Assembly (NCBI GenBank): GCA_022539475.1
Contig: VCMS01000138.1
Location: 62,001-126,000 of the forward strand
DNA length: 64,000 nt
DNA from: Gracilaria domingensis
Taxonomy: Eukaryota; Rhodophyta; Florideophyceae; Gracilariales; Gracilariaceae
Direction of reading: 5' to 3'
In this document: positions 19,039-26,923 of the stretch, in pieces
Layout: every line of letters starts with the position of its first letter
How positions within the stretch are numbered: the first letter of the stretch is position 1
Position numbers and translations under genes: made by a program
Notes under the pieces: generated by a model
The model's input: the letters and a program-made list of their open reading frames with translations, nothing else
Told to the model about the DNA's origin: nothing
Database searches by the model: none

Positions 19039-20685
19039 CTAGTGCGGGAAGCATTTCGCCGTCGACTCTGCAGTCTTGTAAACGCACTTGCCACGATCGC
19101 AGCGCTTGGTACTGCACTCGAACTCATTGCTGCACGGGTCACACTCAGCAGCAAAGCATCTCCTCAACGACGCATCGCTTCCGTCCGTGCACTTCTGCGG
19201 CCTACCCCAGCACTTTCCCTGCTCACAGTCGCTGTCCTTGTCACACCTATCACATTCCTTCTTCTTGAAACACTTGGCCTCAGACTCCCTCGTGTCGAAC
19301 ACACACTTGCCAGACTTGCAACGTTTGGTGCTGCAGTCAAAGTCTGAAGAGCAAGCATCACATTCTGCGGCAAAACACCTCATTAGAGAAGCATCAGTGC
19401 CGTCAGTACACTTTCCTCCCCAGCATTTGCCAGCAGAACACTCGGAACCTTTGCGGCAAGGTTCACATTCTCCCTTCAGCAGTCCACACTTCTCCCTCGA
19501 TGCCGTAGTGTCAAAAATGCACACTCCAGACTCACAGAGCTTGGTGCTGCATTCGGTGTCCGAGGCGCAAGCATCACATTCTGCAGCGAAACACCTCATT
19601 AGAGAAGCATCAGTGCCGTCAGTACACTTTCCTCCCCAGCATTTGCCAGCAGAACACTCGGAACCTTTGCGGCAAGGTTCACATTCTCCCTTCAGCAGTC
19701 CGCACTTCTCCCTCGATGCTGTATTGTCAAAGATGCATACTCCAGACTCACAGAGCTTGGTGCTGCAGTCGGTGTCCGAGGAGCAAGCATCACATTCTGC
19801 GGCGAAACACCTCATTAGAGAAGCATCAGTGCCGTCAGTACACTTTCCTCCCCAGCATTTGCCAGCAGCACACTCGGAACCCTCACGGCAAGGTTCACAT
19901 TCTCCCTTCAGCAGTCCACACTTCTCCCTCGATGCTGTAGTGTCAAAGATGCACACTCCAGACTGACAGAGCTTGGTGCTGCAGTCGGTGTCCGAGGAGC
20001 AAGCGTCACACTCTGCCGCGAAACAACGCTTCAAACTCGCATCAGTGCCATCGGTACACTTTCCTCCCCAGCATTTGCCAGCAGCACACTCGGAACCCTC
20101 ACGGCAAGGTTCACATTCTCCCTTCAGCAGTCCGCACTTCTCCCTCGATGCCGTGGTGTCAAAGATGCATACTCCAGACTCGCAGAGCTTGGTACTGCAT
20201 TCCAAATCCGACGAACAATCGGCACACTCTGGTTCAAAGCATCTGGCCAAGGAGGCGGCGCTCTTATCGGTACATTTTCCGCCCCAGCAGCTTCCTTGCA
20301 AGCATTCGTCACCTCGAGAACACGGAGCACATTCTGGTTTCTTGAAGCACTTCTCCATGGAAGATTTGGTGTTGAAAACACATTTGCCGCCCCAGCACTT
20401 TGTGGTTATGCATTCATTGGACTTGTTGCACGGATCGCACTCGGAGAGAAAGCATTTCGCCTTGGATTGCGCGGTGTCGAAGACGCAGCGACCTCCCCAA
20501 CACTTGCGGGTGATGCACTGATACCTGGAGAAACATTGGGAACACTCCGACTTTCTGAACAAGAGTGCTCGATCGACGATCTGTACCTCATGGTTCGGAT
20601 TGTGAACGAGCGTGGTGGCGGCAGTGGCACAGACGAGGGTGGACAGGACGATGGCCAAGATGGACTTGACGTGGACGGCATGCAT
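19039..20685 (-). CDS. Secreted cysteine-rich protein with 14 tandem modules
   Basis: 548 residues from the ATG at 20685, chosen because it begins a clear signal peptide (MHAVHVKSILAIVLSTLVCA). After a short linker come 14 cysteine modules of about 33-38 residues, built around EC-x2-C-x4-EC-x4-C(W/x)xG-x-C and ending in KCF/RCF. From module 4 on two types alternate: one with CxSGVCIFDTTASREKC and one with CWGGKCTDGTDAS(L)xRCF, making a ~72-residue repeat. The last modules diverge again. The pattern resembles dickkopf/EGF-like disulfide modules, but I do not assign a named family. Probably a secreted or cell-wall protein. A TATA box lies about 95 bases upstream. Confidence 0.8.
   Translation of the reverse strand: MHAVHVKSILAIVLSTLVCATAATTLVHNPNHEVQIVDRALLFRKSECSQCFSRYQCITRKCWGGRCVFDTAQSKAKCFLSECDPCNKSNECITTKCWGGKCVFNTKSSMEKCFKKPECAPCSRGDECLQGSCWGGKCTDKSAASLARCFEPECADCSSDLECSTKLCESGVCIFDTTASREKCGLLKGECEPCREGSECAAGKCWGGKCTDGTDASLKRCFAAECDACSSDTDCSTKLCQSGVCIFDTTASREKCGLLKGECEPCREGSECAAGKCWGGKCTDGTDASLMRCFAAECDACSSDTDCSTKLCESGVCIFDNTASREKCGLLKGECEPCRKGSECSAGKCWGGKCTDGTDASLMRCFAAECDACASDTECSTKLCESGVCIFDTTASREKCGLLKGECEPCRKGSECSAGKCWGGKCTDGTDASLMRCFAAECDACSSDFDCSTKRCKSGKCVFDTRESEAKCFKKKECDRCDKDSDCEQGKCWGRPQKCTDGSDASLRRCFAAECDPCSNEFECSTKRCDRGKCVYKTAESTAKCFPH
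19330..20180. repeat. ~216-bp tandem repeats encoding paired Cys modules
   Basis: Four nearly identical DNA units of about 216 bases underlie the middle modules of the cysteine-rich gene. Long stretches (for example from CACTTTCCTCCCCAGCATTT onward) repeat with only a few synonymous or conservative changes, which indicates recent unequal crossing-over or gene conversion. Confidence 0.8.
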
Positions 20686-20777
20686 GGTGGTTGAGCGAAC
20701 AGAAGAAGGGCCTCTGATGGTGAACGGAAGTGGCACAGAAGCGAGTGCAAGTGCAGACGTGATGGGAAAGGTTGTTG

Positions 20778-20787
20778 CCTTTTTATA
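20778..20787 (-). promoter_or_regulatory. TATA box of the cysteine-repeat gene
   Basis: Minus strand reads TATAAAAAGG, about 95 bases upstream of the ATG at 20685. A canonical TATA with this spacing leaves room for a short 5' UTR and supports the chosen start. Confidence 0.6.
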
Positions 20788-22264
20788 GCGCATCTGGAGG
20801 CTGCAATCACAGGCGTGGAAGACATGATATCCGCAGGGCTGGAAGCTCTGCCAGCTGCGGTGTGCTCGGCAAAAGCGAGGCGAGGGGGGTGAAATTGGTG
20901 TTCCACCGTTGCGGTGAATCAATCAGCGAGCAAGTTATGTGAAACACAAAGGCGGCGAGGAAGGAGCGATATGAGAGGAAATGTTAGTGTCGGTCGGAGA
21001 ACGGCATCGCGAAAGAAATTCAAAAAGCGCCTCGAAGCAGCACATGATGACTGTGTGGGCGGGTTTTGACAAGTTGGTTGAAAGGCGGGTTCGGGAAAAG
21101 CGACGAGGTGTTGGAGAGCTGTTGGGGGTGAGAGCTGTTAGGGCTGTTAGGGAGGTAGTGAACGATAGGCGAACAACTCTCAGGCGAGAGACGGGTGGGC
21201 TTGATTTGATCGAGCTCTCGATCGAGAGTGGGCGAAGAGGTGTTGTTCGCCAGGGTTCAAAGGTAAGGGTAGCGTTGGTATGCGGCGCGTGGAATCGTTC
21301 CGAGAATAAAAATACGAGCAGCTTGTTCATTTTTTTCAACACGCTTCTCGCTCTCGCCCTCTTTCTCTCGCGAGTGTAAATTGTGGCATGGGCTACAAGG
21401 GTAGGTTTGCAGGTCTCACCATGCGTGGGGGTCCACGGTCTCAGTTTTGACGGTCGCGAAGTGGCGCGCGACGGCGAACGGAGCTGATCACGGGGTGTGG
21501 AACTGCCAAGCGCAGAGCGGTTAGGGTTTGGCTCGGCCTGATTCAAGGCGGTGCGGCGGCGCCATGCGGCGGCTGTCGCTGTCGCGGGCGGTTGACAGGG
21601 TGCGGCGTGTTTCCAAATGGCAAGCACTGTATGTTTGGCGGCGGGACAGCGCCGCCGTTGGGGAATGCGCGGCACACGCGCGACTGATTGGCGCACGCGG
21701 ACGGCGGCGCGCGCGAGCGCGTCCGTTAGGCAGCAGCGGCCGTTAGCGGCGCGGCGAGCAATTCAAATCGCGCGGCGCCGCCGGCGACATCGCGTCGCCG
21801 CGTCGCCGCCGCGCTTACAGCGGCGCGTGGCGCGCGCGCGCGCGCGCGGGTACGGACGCGGCGCGTTTGAAATTCCAATTCAAAACGCGCGCGCGCCGCC
21901 GCGCGAGACTGTTGGCGCGGCGGGCGCCGCCACGCCCGCGCGTTGGCGCTGCGCAGCGGCCGCGGCCGCCGGCTACGTACGGCGGGGCGCCGGCGCGGCG
22001 CGCTGGCGGCCCCGGCCGCGCAGAGAGAGATCTCGGCGCAGATTGAGCGCAGTCAGTCAAGTTGCGTTTTCGGGGCTGTTTTACGGCAAACGAGTTATCA
22101 CGAGTTGTAGTAAAAAGTAGCGGCAACCTGTCGTGTTGTCACACACGCTATATACAAAACAGAGTTGCCGTCGCGCGCGCGCGCGCGCGCGCGCGCGCAA
22201 GTTAGAACATTCATGAGCAGTATATACACAAAGCGGCAGCCGTCGGCAGGCGGCACGGCCGCGC
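20788..22264. other. GC-rich intergenic block with (GC)n tract
   Basis: No gene is supported; the frames found here have no recognisable domain and are typical of chance ORFs in GC-rich DNA. From about 21530 the sequence is extremely rich in GCGC and CGCG. A pure (CG)n run lies at 22172-22198, and another alternating run at about 21831-21848. Confidence 0.6.
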
Positions 22265-23782
22265 TCACTCGCTCCGGATCAACAAGATCTTCACATCCAT
22301 CTCGTAGTCGCCCGAGCTCACGTTGAGGTCAAACTCCCTATTCACAATGGCGTCCTCCCAGTAGTTGGGCGTGCGTCCGCGGTTTCCATACAAAAAGTAC
22401 GGCCGGTTGCTCTCCTTCCAGATCCTCTTCCCGTCGACGCTAAAGTACACGCCGCCCAGCGTGCGCGACGTCACGGCTTCCAGCGACACCTTCTCATACG
22501 CGCTGATGTCCACAGCCTTGTCATCTCCCGGCAAAATCTCCGACACCAGCTGGCCGTCGGCGATCACCGCCACGTGCAGGAACGGAGAGCTGCCGGGCAG
22601 CTGCATGGAGGACGCAATCTGCTCCGCCGACACCACGGGAGAGCGCGGCACCATGGGAGTGGGCGTAGTGGTGGGCGTAGCGGTGGGCGTAGCGGTGGGC
22701 GTAGCGGTGGGAGTGACCGTAGGCGCTGGAGTGCCGGTAGGCGTGGCAGTGGCAGTGGCAGTGGGCGTGGGCGTGGGCGTGGGCGTGGGCGTGGGCGGCG
22801 TGTCATCGTCGTCCGATTGCATCAGCACGTCGTCGCGAGGGACAGATCGGCCGCCATCCACGCGGTCGATGCGGATGTCGGCGCACTGATAATACTCCTC
22901 GGGGAACGTGCGGCCGCCGCACGCAATCTGGTTCTTTGCGTAGCCGCCGACGGCGCCACCTTGGCCGCGGCACGAGCCCCAGTTGCGCGGCGCGTCGGCG
23001 CCCTCAAAGTAGTCGACCACGCCCGGCGGGTTGCAGGTGTTGGCCGACACCCAGTACCAGTGCAGCACGCAGTGCGAGCAGTACAGGTGCGCCGGCAGGC
23101 TCCACACCATGTAGTCGCCGCCAAACTCGTCAAAGCGGCCGCCGTTGCTGCACGGCAGGTACCAGCGGCCGCGGTGGTTGCGGTCGATGGGGCCGCAGCG
23201 CGTGGACATTCCCGAGTCGCACTCGGGCAGCGGCGTGCGCTGCAGCTGGATGCAGGCGTCGGTGCGCGTGAAGCACTCGTGCGAAATGTCGCCGCCGGGG
23301 CACTTGGAGACGTCGCACACGTGCACCTCGACGTAGCCGTTGTGGTGCGCGGTGATGGCGTTCTTCATGTGCACAAAGCCGCCCTGCGGGTAGGCGCGCG
23401 TGATGAGGCCGTCAAAGTAGTAGCGGCCGCCCTTGAGGTGCTCCTGCGTGCCGGCGGCCAGATCGCCGCACACGCCGGCGCGCCAGGTGAGGCGCGGGTC
23501 GAACGGGTTGAACGGCGTCCAGCTGCCGCGCGCCGCGCGCTCCTGCGAGCGCTTGCCGGCGCCCGGCGCGGTGCTCTTGTCGCCGGCGGGGAAGTGCGCG
23601 AAGAAGTCGACGGGCGCGTCGGCGATGGGCTGCAGCGAAGGCGCGAACTGGTTGCCGGCCAGGATGCCGCGCTGCGGCGGGTCGGACATGAGCCCGTGCG
23701 CGGCGGCGCGCGCGGCGAGCAGCAGGAGGGCGGCCGCGAGCGGCGCGCCCGATAGGGTGCAATTACGATTGGGCAGGAGCAT
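22265..23782 (-). CDS. LPMO-like secreted protein (AA15-type) with Thr-Pro linker and C-terminal domain
   Basis: 505 residues from the ATG at 23782. A signal peptide ends ...AARAAA and leaves His29 as the mature N-terminus (HGLMSDPPQRG), the copper-binding histidine of the LPMO histidine brace; a second candidate is in NAITAHHNGYVEV. The catalytic domain (about 29-300) has many cysteines and the block YCSHCVLHWYWVSANTCNPPG...CADIRI, close to AA15 family patterns. LPMOs oxidatively cleave chitin or cellulose-like polysaccharides. A Thr-Pro linker (about 320-375), encoded by a GTGGGC-type minisatellite, joins it to a ~120-residue C-terminal domain (VYFSVDGKRIWKESNRPYFLYGNRG) that resembles beta-sandwich carbohydrate-binding or malectin-like modules. 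Family is inferred by eye; the exact AA class needs a profile search. Confidence 0.7.
   Translation of the reverse strand: MLLPNRNCTLSGAPLAAALLLLAARAAAHGLMSDPPQRGILAGNQFAPSLQPIADAPVDFFAHFPAGDKSTAPGAGKRSQERAARGSWTPFNPFDPRLTWRAGVCGDLAAGTQEHLKGGRYYFDGLITRAYPQGGFVHMKNAITAHHNGYVEVHVCDVSKCPGGDISHECFTRTDACIQLQRTPLPECDSGMSTRCGPIDRNHRGRWYLPCSNGGRFDEFGGDYMVWSLPAHLYCSHCVLHWYWVSANTCNPPGVVDYFEGADAPRNWGSCRGQGGAVGGYAKNQIACGGRTFPEEYYQCADIRIDRVDGGRSVPRDDVLMQSDDDDTPPTPTPTPTPTPTATATATPTGTPAPTVTPTATPTATPTATPTTTPTPMVPRSPVVSAEQIASSMQLPGSSPFLHVAVIADGQLVSEILPGDDKAVDISAYEKVSLEAVTSRTLGGVYFSVDGKRIWKESNRPYFLYGNRGRTPNYWEDAIVNREFDLNVSSGDYEMDVKILLIRSE
22660..22800. repeat. Minisatellite encoding the Thr-Pro linker
   Basis: Short units of GTGGGCGTAGCG and GTGGGC repeated in tandem within the LPMO-like gene. 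They code for alternating Thr-Pro or Thr-Ala, a flexible, probably O-glycosylated linker whose length is likely to vary among strains. Confidence 0.75.
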
Positions 23783-24338
23783 TGTAGCGCGCGGGGTGTG
23801 TGTGGTTGGTGGAGGGGGGGGGCACGGGGTGTGTGTGGGTGTGTGTGTGTGTGGGAGCGGGCGCGCGGTCGCGAGGGGGCGGCGCTTTAAATGGCGGGCG
23901 GGGCGGAGCGGAACGAGCGCGCGGGCGGCGCGCAGCAGGGAGGCCGGCTGCGTACGCGTGAATCGGAGCCGAAATCAGAGGCGCGGCCGCAACGCAGGCG
24001 CGGCGGCGCGGCGCGGCGCGATAAGCGCGGCGCGCGGCGCGCGGCGGGGGGGACGGGGGGACGGGGGCGGGGGGGCGTGCGTGGGCGGCGGCGGCGGCGA
24101 CGGACGCCAGCCGCCACGTTGCGCGCGCGAGCGTCGCGGCGCGCGCTACGCGGCGGCGCGCGCGCGCGGCGCGGCGGGCCGGCGCGGCCGTTCGCGGCGG
24201 CGCGCGCGGGCGCGGCCGCGCGCGGCGGTCGCGCGCGCACGGCGGCTGCGGCGCGGCGGAGCGCGGCGCGCGCGCGCAGCTTTGCTGGTTGCGCGCGGCG
24301 CATCGCGCGGCGCCGATTCGGCGACGCGCGCGCGGCCG
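23783..24338. other. Intergenic, very GC-rich, with G-run and GT repeat
   Basis: Promoter side of the LPMO-like gene. A run of ten G lies near 23812-23822 and a (GT)n tract at 23839-23853. The remainder is GCGC-rich. No gene supported. Confidence 0.5.
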
Positions 24339-25817
24339 TCAGCGCGCGCGCTGCGCCGCCAGCCAGCGCGACAGCGCGGCGGCCACGGCGCGCGGGCGCG
24401 CCGCCAGCCGCTGCGCGCGCAGGCAGCGGCGCGCGGCGTGCACGGCGGACACGTTGGCGCTGGCGGCGGCCAGCGCGGCGCCGTCCGGCGGCAGCGCGCG
24501 CAGCGCCGCCCAGCGGCGGAACAGCGCGGCGCGGCGGCGCAGGCAGCGCCGCACGGTGCGGCCGTCCGCGCGCGCCGTCGACAGCGCGTACGTCGCGTTG
24601 GTCCACGGCGCGAACGCGCGGAACGCGCGGAAGTTGTAGCCGAACGGGAACACGTCCACCACCAGCGCGCGCGGCCGCGCCAGCACCATGAGCCCCAGCG
24701 CGGCGCCGTGCGCGCCCACCACCACGTGCGCGCGCGCCATCAGCGCCGCCTGCCGCGCGAACGGCTCGTCCTCGAAGAACGCCGCGCGCACGCGGTGGCA
24801 CAGCGCCGCGCGCGACAGCGCGCGCGACAGCGCGTCGGCCACCGCGCGCATGTTGACCAGCTGCCGCGTGCGCCGCCGCCCGATCAGCAGCACCGACAGC
24901 CGCCGCGAGCACGGCGGCCGCGCGCGCGCAAGCTCCGCGTCCAGCGCGCGGCCGCGCGCCACGTCGCCCATCTCGAACCACTCGCCGCCGGCCGGCACGC
25001 GGTCGCGCAGGCAGTCCGTCAGCACCGCGCTGCGGAAGCACACCACGCCGCCGCCGTCGCCGCCGTCGCCGCCGTCGCCGCCGCGCTCCTCGCGCGGGTC
25101 GTGCACGATGCGCACGCCCGGCACGCGGCGCAGCAGCAGCGCGATGGTGCCCTCGATCCACGCGATGCCGCGGTGCCGCCGCGGCACCACGTACACCGCG
25201 CGCGGCACGTCGCACAGCGCGCGCAGCACCGCGCTCGCGCACGCGCGCTTGAGGAACAGCGCGCGCACGTACACCGTCCACAGGAAGAACGGGATGTGCG
25301 CCGAGTACGACGCCACGTTCATCACGTCCGCCGCCACATAGCGCCGCTTGGCGCGCGCCGGCAGCTGCGCCGCGTCGCGGATGTACCAGCGCTTGCCCGA
25401 GTGCTGCGCCTGCGCGTAGTACTCGCCCGACTTTTCGAGGTGCATCTCGCAGCCGCCCTCCGCGCCTGCCGCCAGCGTGGACGCCACCTCCAGCGCGTGC
25501 TCAAAGTACAGAACGTCGTCACGCGTTGAAACGCACGGCCGCTCAATGCGGCACACGGAGCACTTGAACTGCTTGTTGGTCGTCGGCGTCAACCCGTGCA
25601 CGCTCCAGTGTCCGTGTATCTTGCGCACACGTCCGCCGAGATCCGCCTGTTGCCGTCGCGCCGCGGTGCGCCGCGCGTCAACGTACGCCAGCAGCAGCCA
25701 CGCCAGCCACGAGCCCGCGCAAACCAAGCACGCCGCCACGCACGGCCGCCGCAGCAACCGCCGCGCGCTCTTCTCCGCGCGCTGCAGTCGAAACCCAACG
25801 CCCGCAACCGCCTTCAT
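24339..25817 (-). CDS. GT61-like glycosyltransferase, type II membrane protein
   Basis: 492 residues from the ATG at 25817. One transmembrane segment near residues 28-46 (ACLVCAGSWLAWLLLAY) with a basic N-terminal tail fits a Golgi type II enzyme. A lumenal region follows, and the C-terminal part has the GT61 signature: ARAHVVVGAHGAALGLMVLA (about 345-364) followed by a VFPFGYN block. GT61 enzymes (EOGT, plant beta-1,2-xylosyl- and arabinoxylan transferases) use UDP-sugars; the acceptor cannot be told from sequence. A Gly-Asp repeat (GGDGGDGGDGG) is encoded by a CCGCCGTCG run. Codon use is extremely GC-rich with Ala and Arg enriched, like the surrounding DNA. It is divergent from the LURP-one gene at 26324. 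Confidence 0.75.
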   Translation of the reverse strand: MKAVAGVGFRLQRAEKSARRLLRRPCVAACLVCAGSWLAWLLLAYVDARRTAARRQQADLGGRVRKIHGHWSVHGLTPTTNKQFKCSVCRIERPCVSTRDDVLYFEHALEVASTLAAGAEGGCEMHLEKSGEYYAQAQHSGKRWYIRDAAQLPARAKRRYVAADVMNVASYSAHIPFFLWTVYVRALFLKRACASAVLRALCDVPRAVYVVPRRHRGIAWIEGTIALLLRRVPGVRIVHDPREERGGDGGDGGDGGGVVCFRSAVLTDCLRDRVPAGGEWFEMGDVARGRALDAELARARPPCSRRLSVLLIGRRRTRQLVNMRAVADALSRALSRAALCHRVRAAFFEDEPFARQAALMARAHVVVGAHGAALGLMVLARPRALVVDVFPFGYNFRAFRAFAPWTNATYALSTARADGRTVRRCLRRRAALFRRWAALRALPPDGAALAAASANVSAVHAARRCLRAQRLAARPRAVAAALSRWLAAQRAR

Positions 25818-26323
25818 CTTCACGTCGAGGGCGTCGCCGTCCGCGGTGAACGACGCGCAAGCCCGTACGCCGCGCCGCCATCAGCGCGCGCGCGCGCGCG
25901 CCAAGCGCCGCCGTCGAACGCTTTTGTCGCCGACGCGCGCAGCTTGGCCCGACGCGCACGTCGCTCGCGCGCGGCGCGCCAAATCTCAGCCGCGCGCAAA
26001 CGCGCGCGTGCAACGGCGCCGTCCACCCGCGTTGCCGTCGCGTGCGACCGCCGCCGGAGGCGGCGAGCCGCGGCGCCGAAAGCACCGAAACCGCCGCGCA
26101 TGCAATGCGCGTGATGCGGGCGACCACGTCATAATAAACAACGGCACAACCGACGGCGCTTCGCCGGAATGTCGCTTTGTTGTCAACACAAGCTCGCGGC
26201 CGTGTCACACGCTGACACGTCAGCGCCTGTTCAATCACAAGCTCAAAGTTCACCTTCCCCCTGCGCGTTCCCCGCCGCGTCGAGCCGCGTCGAGCCGCGT
26301 CGCCCACCTTCAACGCGCGCGCC
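25818..26323. other. Divergent promoter region
   Basis: About 500 bases between the starts of the GT61-like gene (minus) and the first LURP-one gene (plus). GC-rich with CGCGCG runs; no TATA box that I would defend. It presumably holds both promoters. Confidence 0.5.
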
Positions 26324-26923
26324 ATGTCCGACTCCGACCTCCCCTCCCCGACGCCGAGCGATCTCGTCGCCGCCCGCGCGCCTCGCTTTCCCACCGGCCA
26401 GGCCACTGAGTTCGACGTCGACATCCGCTTCCTGTCCGCGTCCGGCAAGTTCACCATCAAGCGTCGCGCCGATTCCACCCCCGTCTTCAAGCTCAAGCGC
26501 GACAACTTCTCGCTACACAATCTCCGCTCTCTTTATGACGTGAATGGCACCGAAGTTTACTGGCTGCAGAAGCAACGGTTCTTCACTTCAAGTTTTCGTT
26601 CAAGTATTATCGAAGCCGTTAGCGGCCGCACCGTGCTCGTCATGCGCAGAAATGGCTCGCTTCCATGGAATGGTGGCAACACAATCGTCGCTTGGCATGG
26701 CGAAAATGAGGACGGGGAGCCTTATCTGACCACGGAGACCGGCATTTTAAGGAGGCAGTTCACCATCAAGTCGCACGACACAGGCAAGGTCATTGCTGAG
26801 GCACGTCGCAACACCATAGGTAGGAAGTTTGTGCTCACAGTGCAGCCGGGTTATGACGCTGCTTTGCTCGTGTTCTTTGCCATTGCAGTTGATGTCATCT
26901 ATCAGCAGCTCAATGGCGCCTGA
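26324..26923 (+). CDS. LURP-one-related (tubby C-terminal-like) protein 1
   Basis: 199 residues from the ATG at 26324. After a ~22-residue Ser/Pro-rich leader, almost the whole length fits the LURP-one (LOR) fold: GKFTIKRRADSTPVFKLKRD, then a Leu-Tyr-Asp turn, VLVMRRNG, and a C-terminal hydrophobic strand/helix (GYDAALLVFFAIAVDVIY) that fills the barrel. The LOR fold is a 12-stranded barrel related to tubby and scramblases; plant LURP1 is needed for defence against oomycetes, but the molecular role is not known. It is paralogous to the gene at 29868, including the bases just before the ATG. Confidence 0.8.
   Translation: MSDSDLPSPTPSDLVAARAPRFPTGQATEFDVDIRFLSASGKFTIKRRADSTPVFKLKRDNFSLHNLRSLYDVNGTEVYWLQKQRFFTSSFRSSIIEAVSGRTVLVMRRNGSLPWNGGNTIVAWHGENEDGEPYLTTETGILRRQFTIKSHDTGKVIAEARRNTIGRKFVLTVQPGYDAALLVFFAIAVDVIYQQLNGA

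Noticed and set aside
19088-19966. 292-codon plus frame across the Cys-repeat gene
   Set aside because: Its Ser/His repeats are simply the antisense of the tandem cysteine modules.
20935-21696. 253-codon minus frame in the GC-rich spacer
   Set aside because: Arg/Thr/Pro-biased, no domain or signal peptide, and shares the region with frames on the other strand; typical chance ORF.
22574-23755. 393-codon plus frame opposite the LPMO-like gene
   Set aside because: Arg/Ala/Gly/Val repeats created by the GC-rich complement of a well supported gene.
23433-25529. 698-codon plus frame opposite the GT61-like gene
   Set aside because: Nearly only Arg, Ala, His and Gly; antisense shadow of a gene with GT61 motifs.
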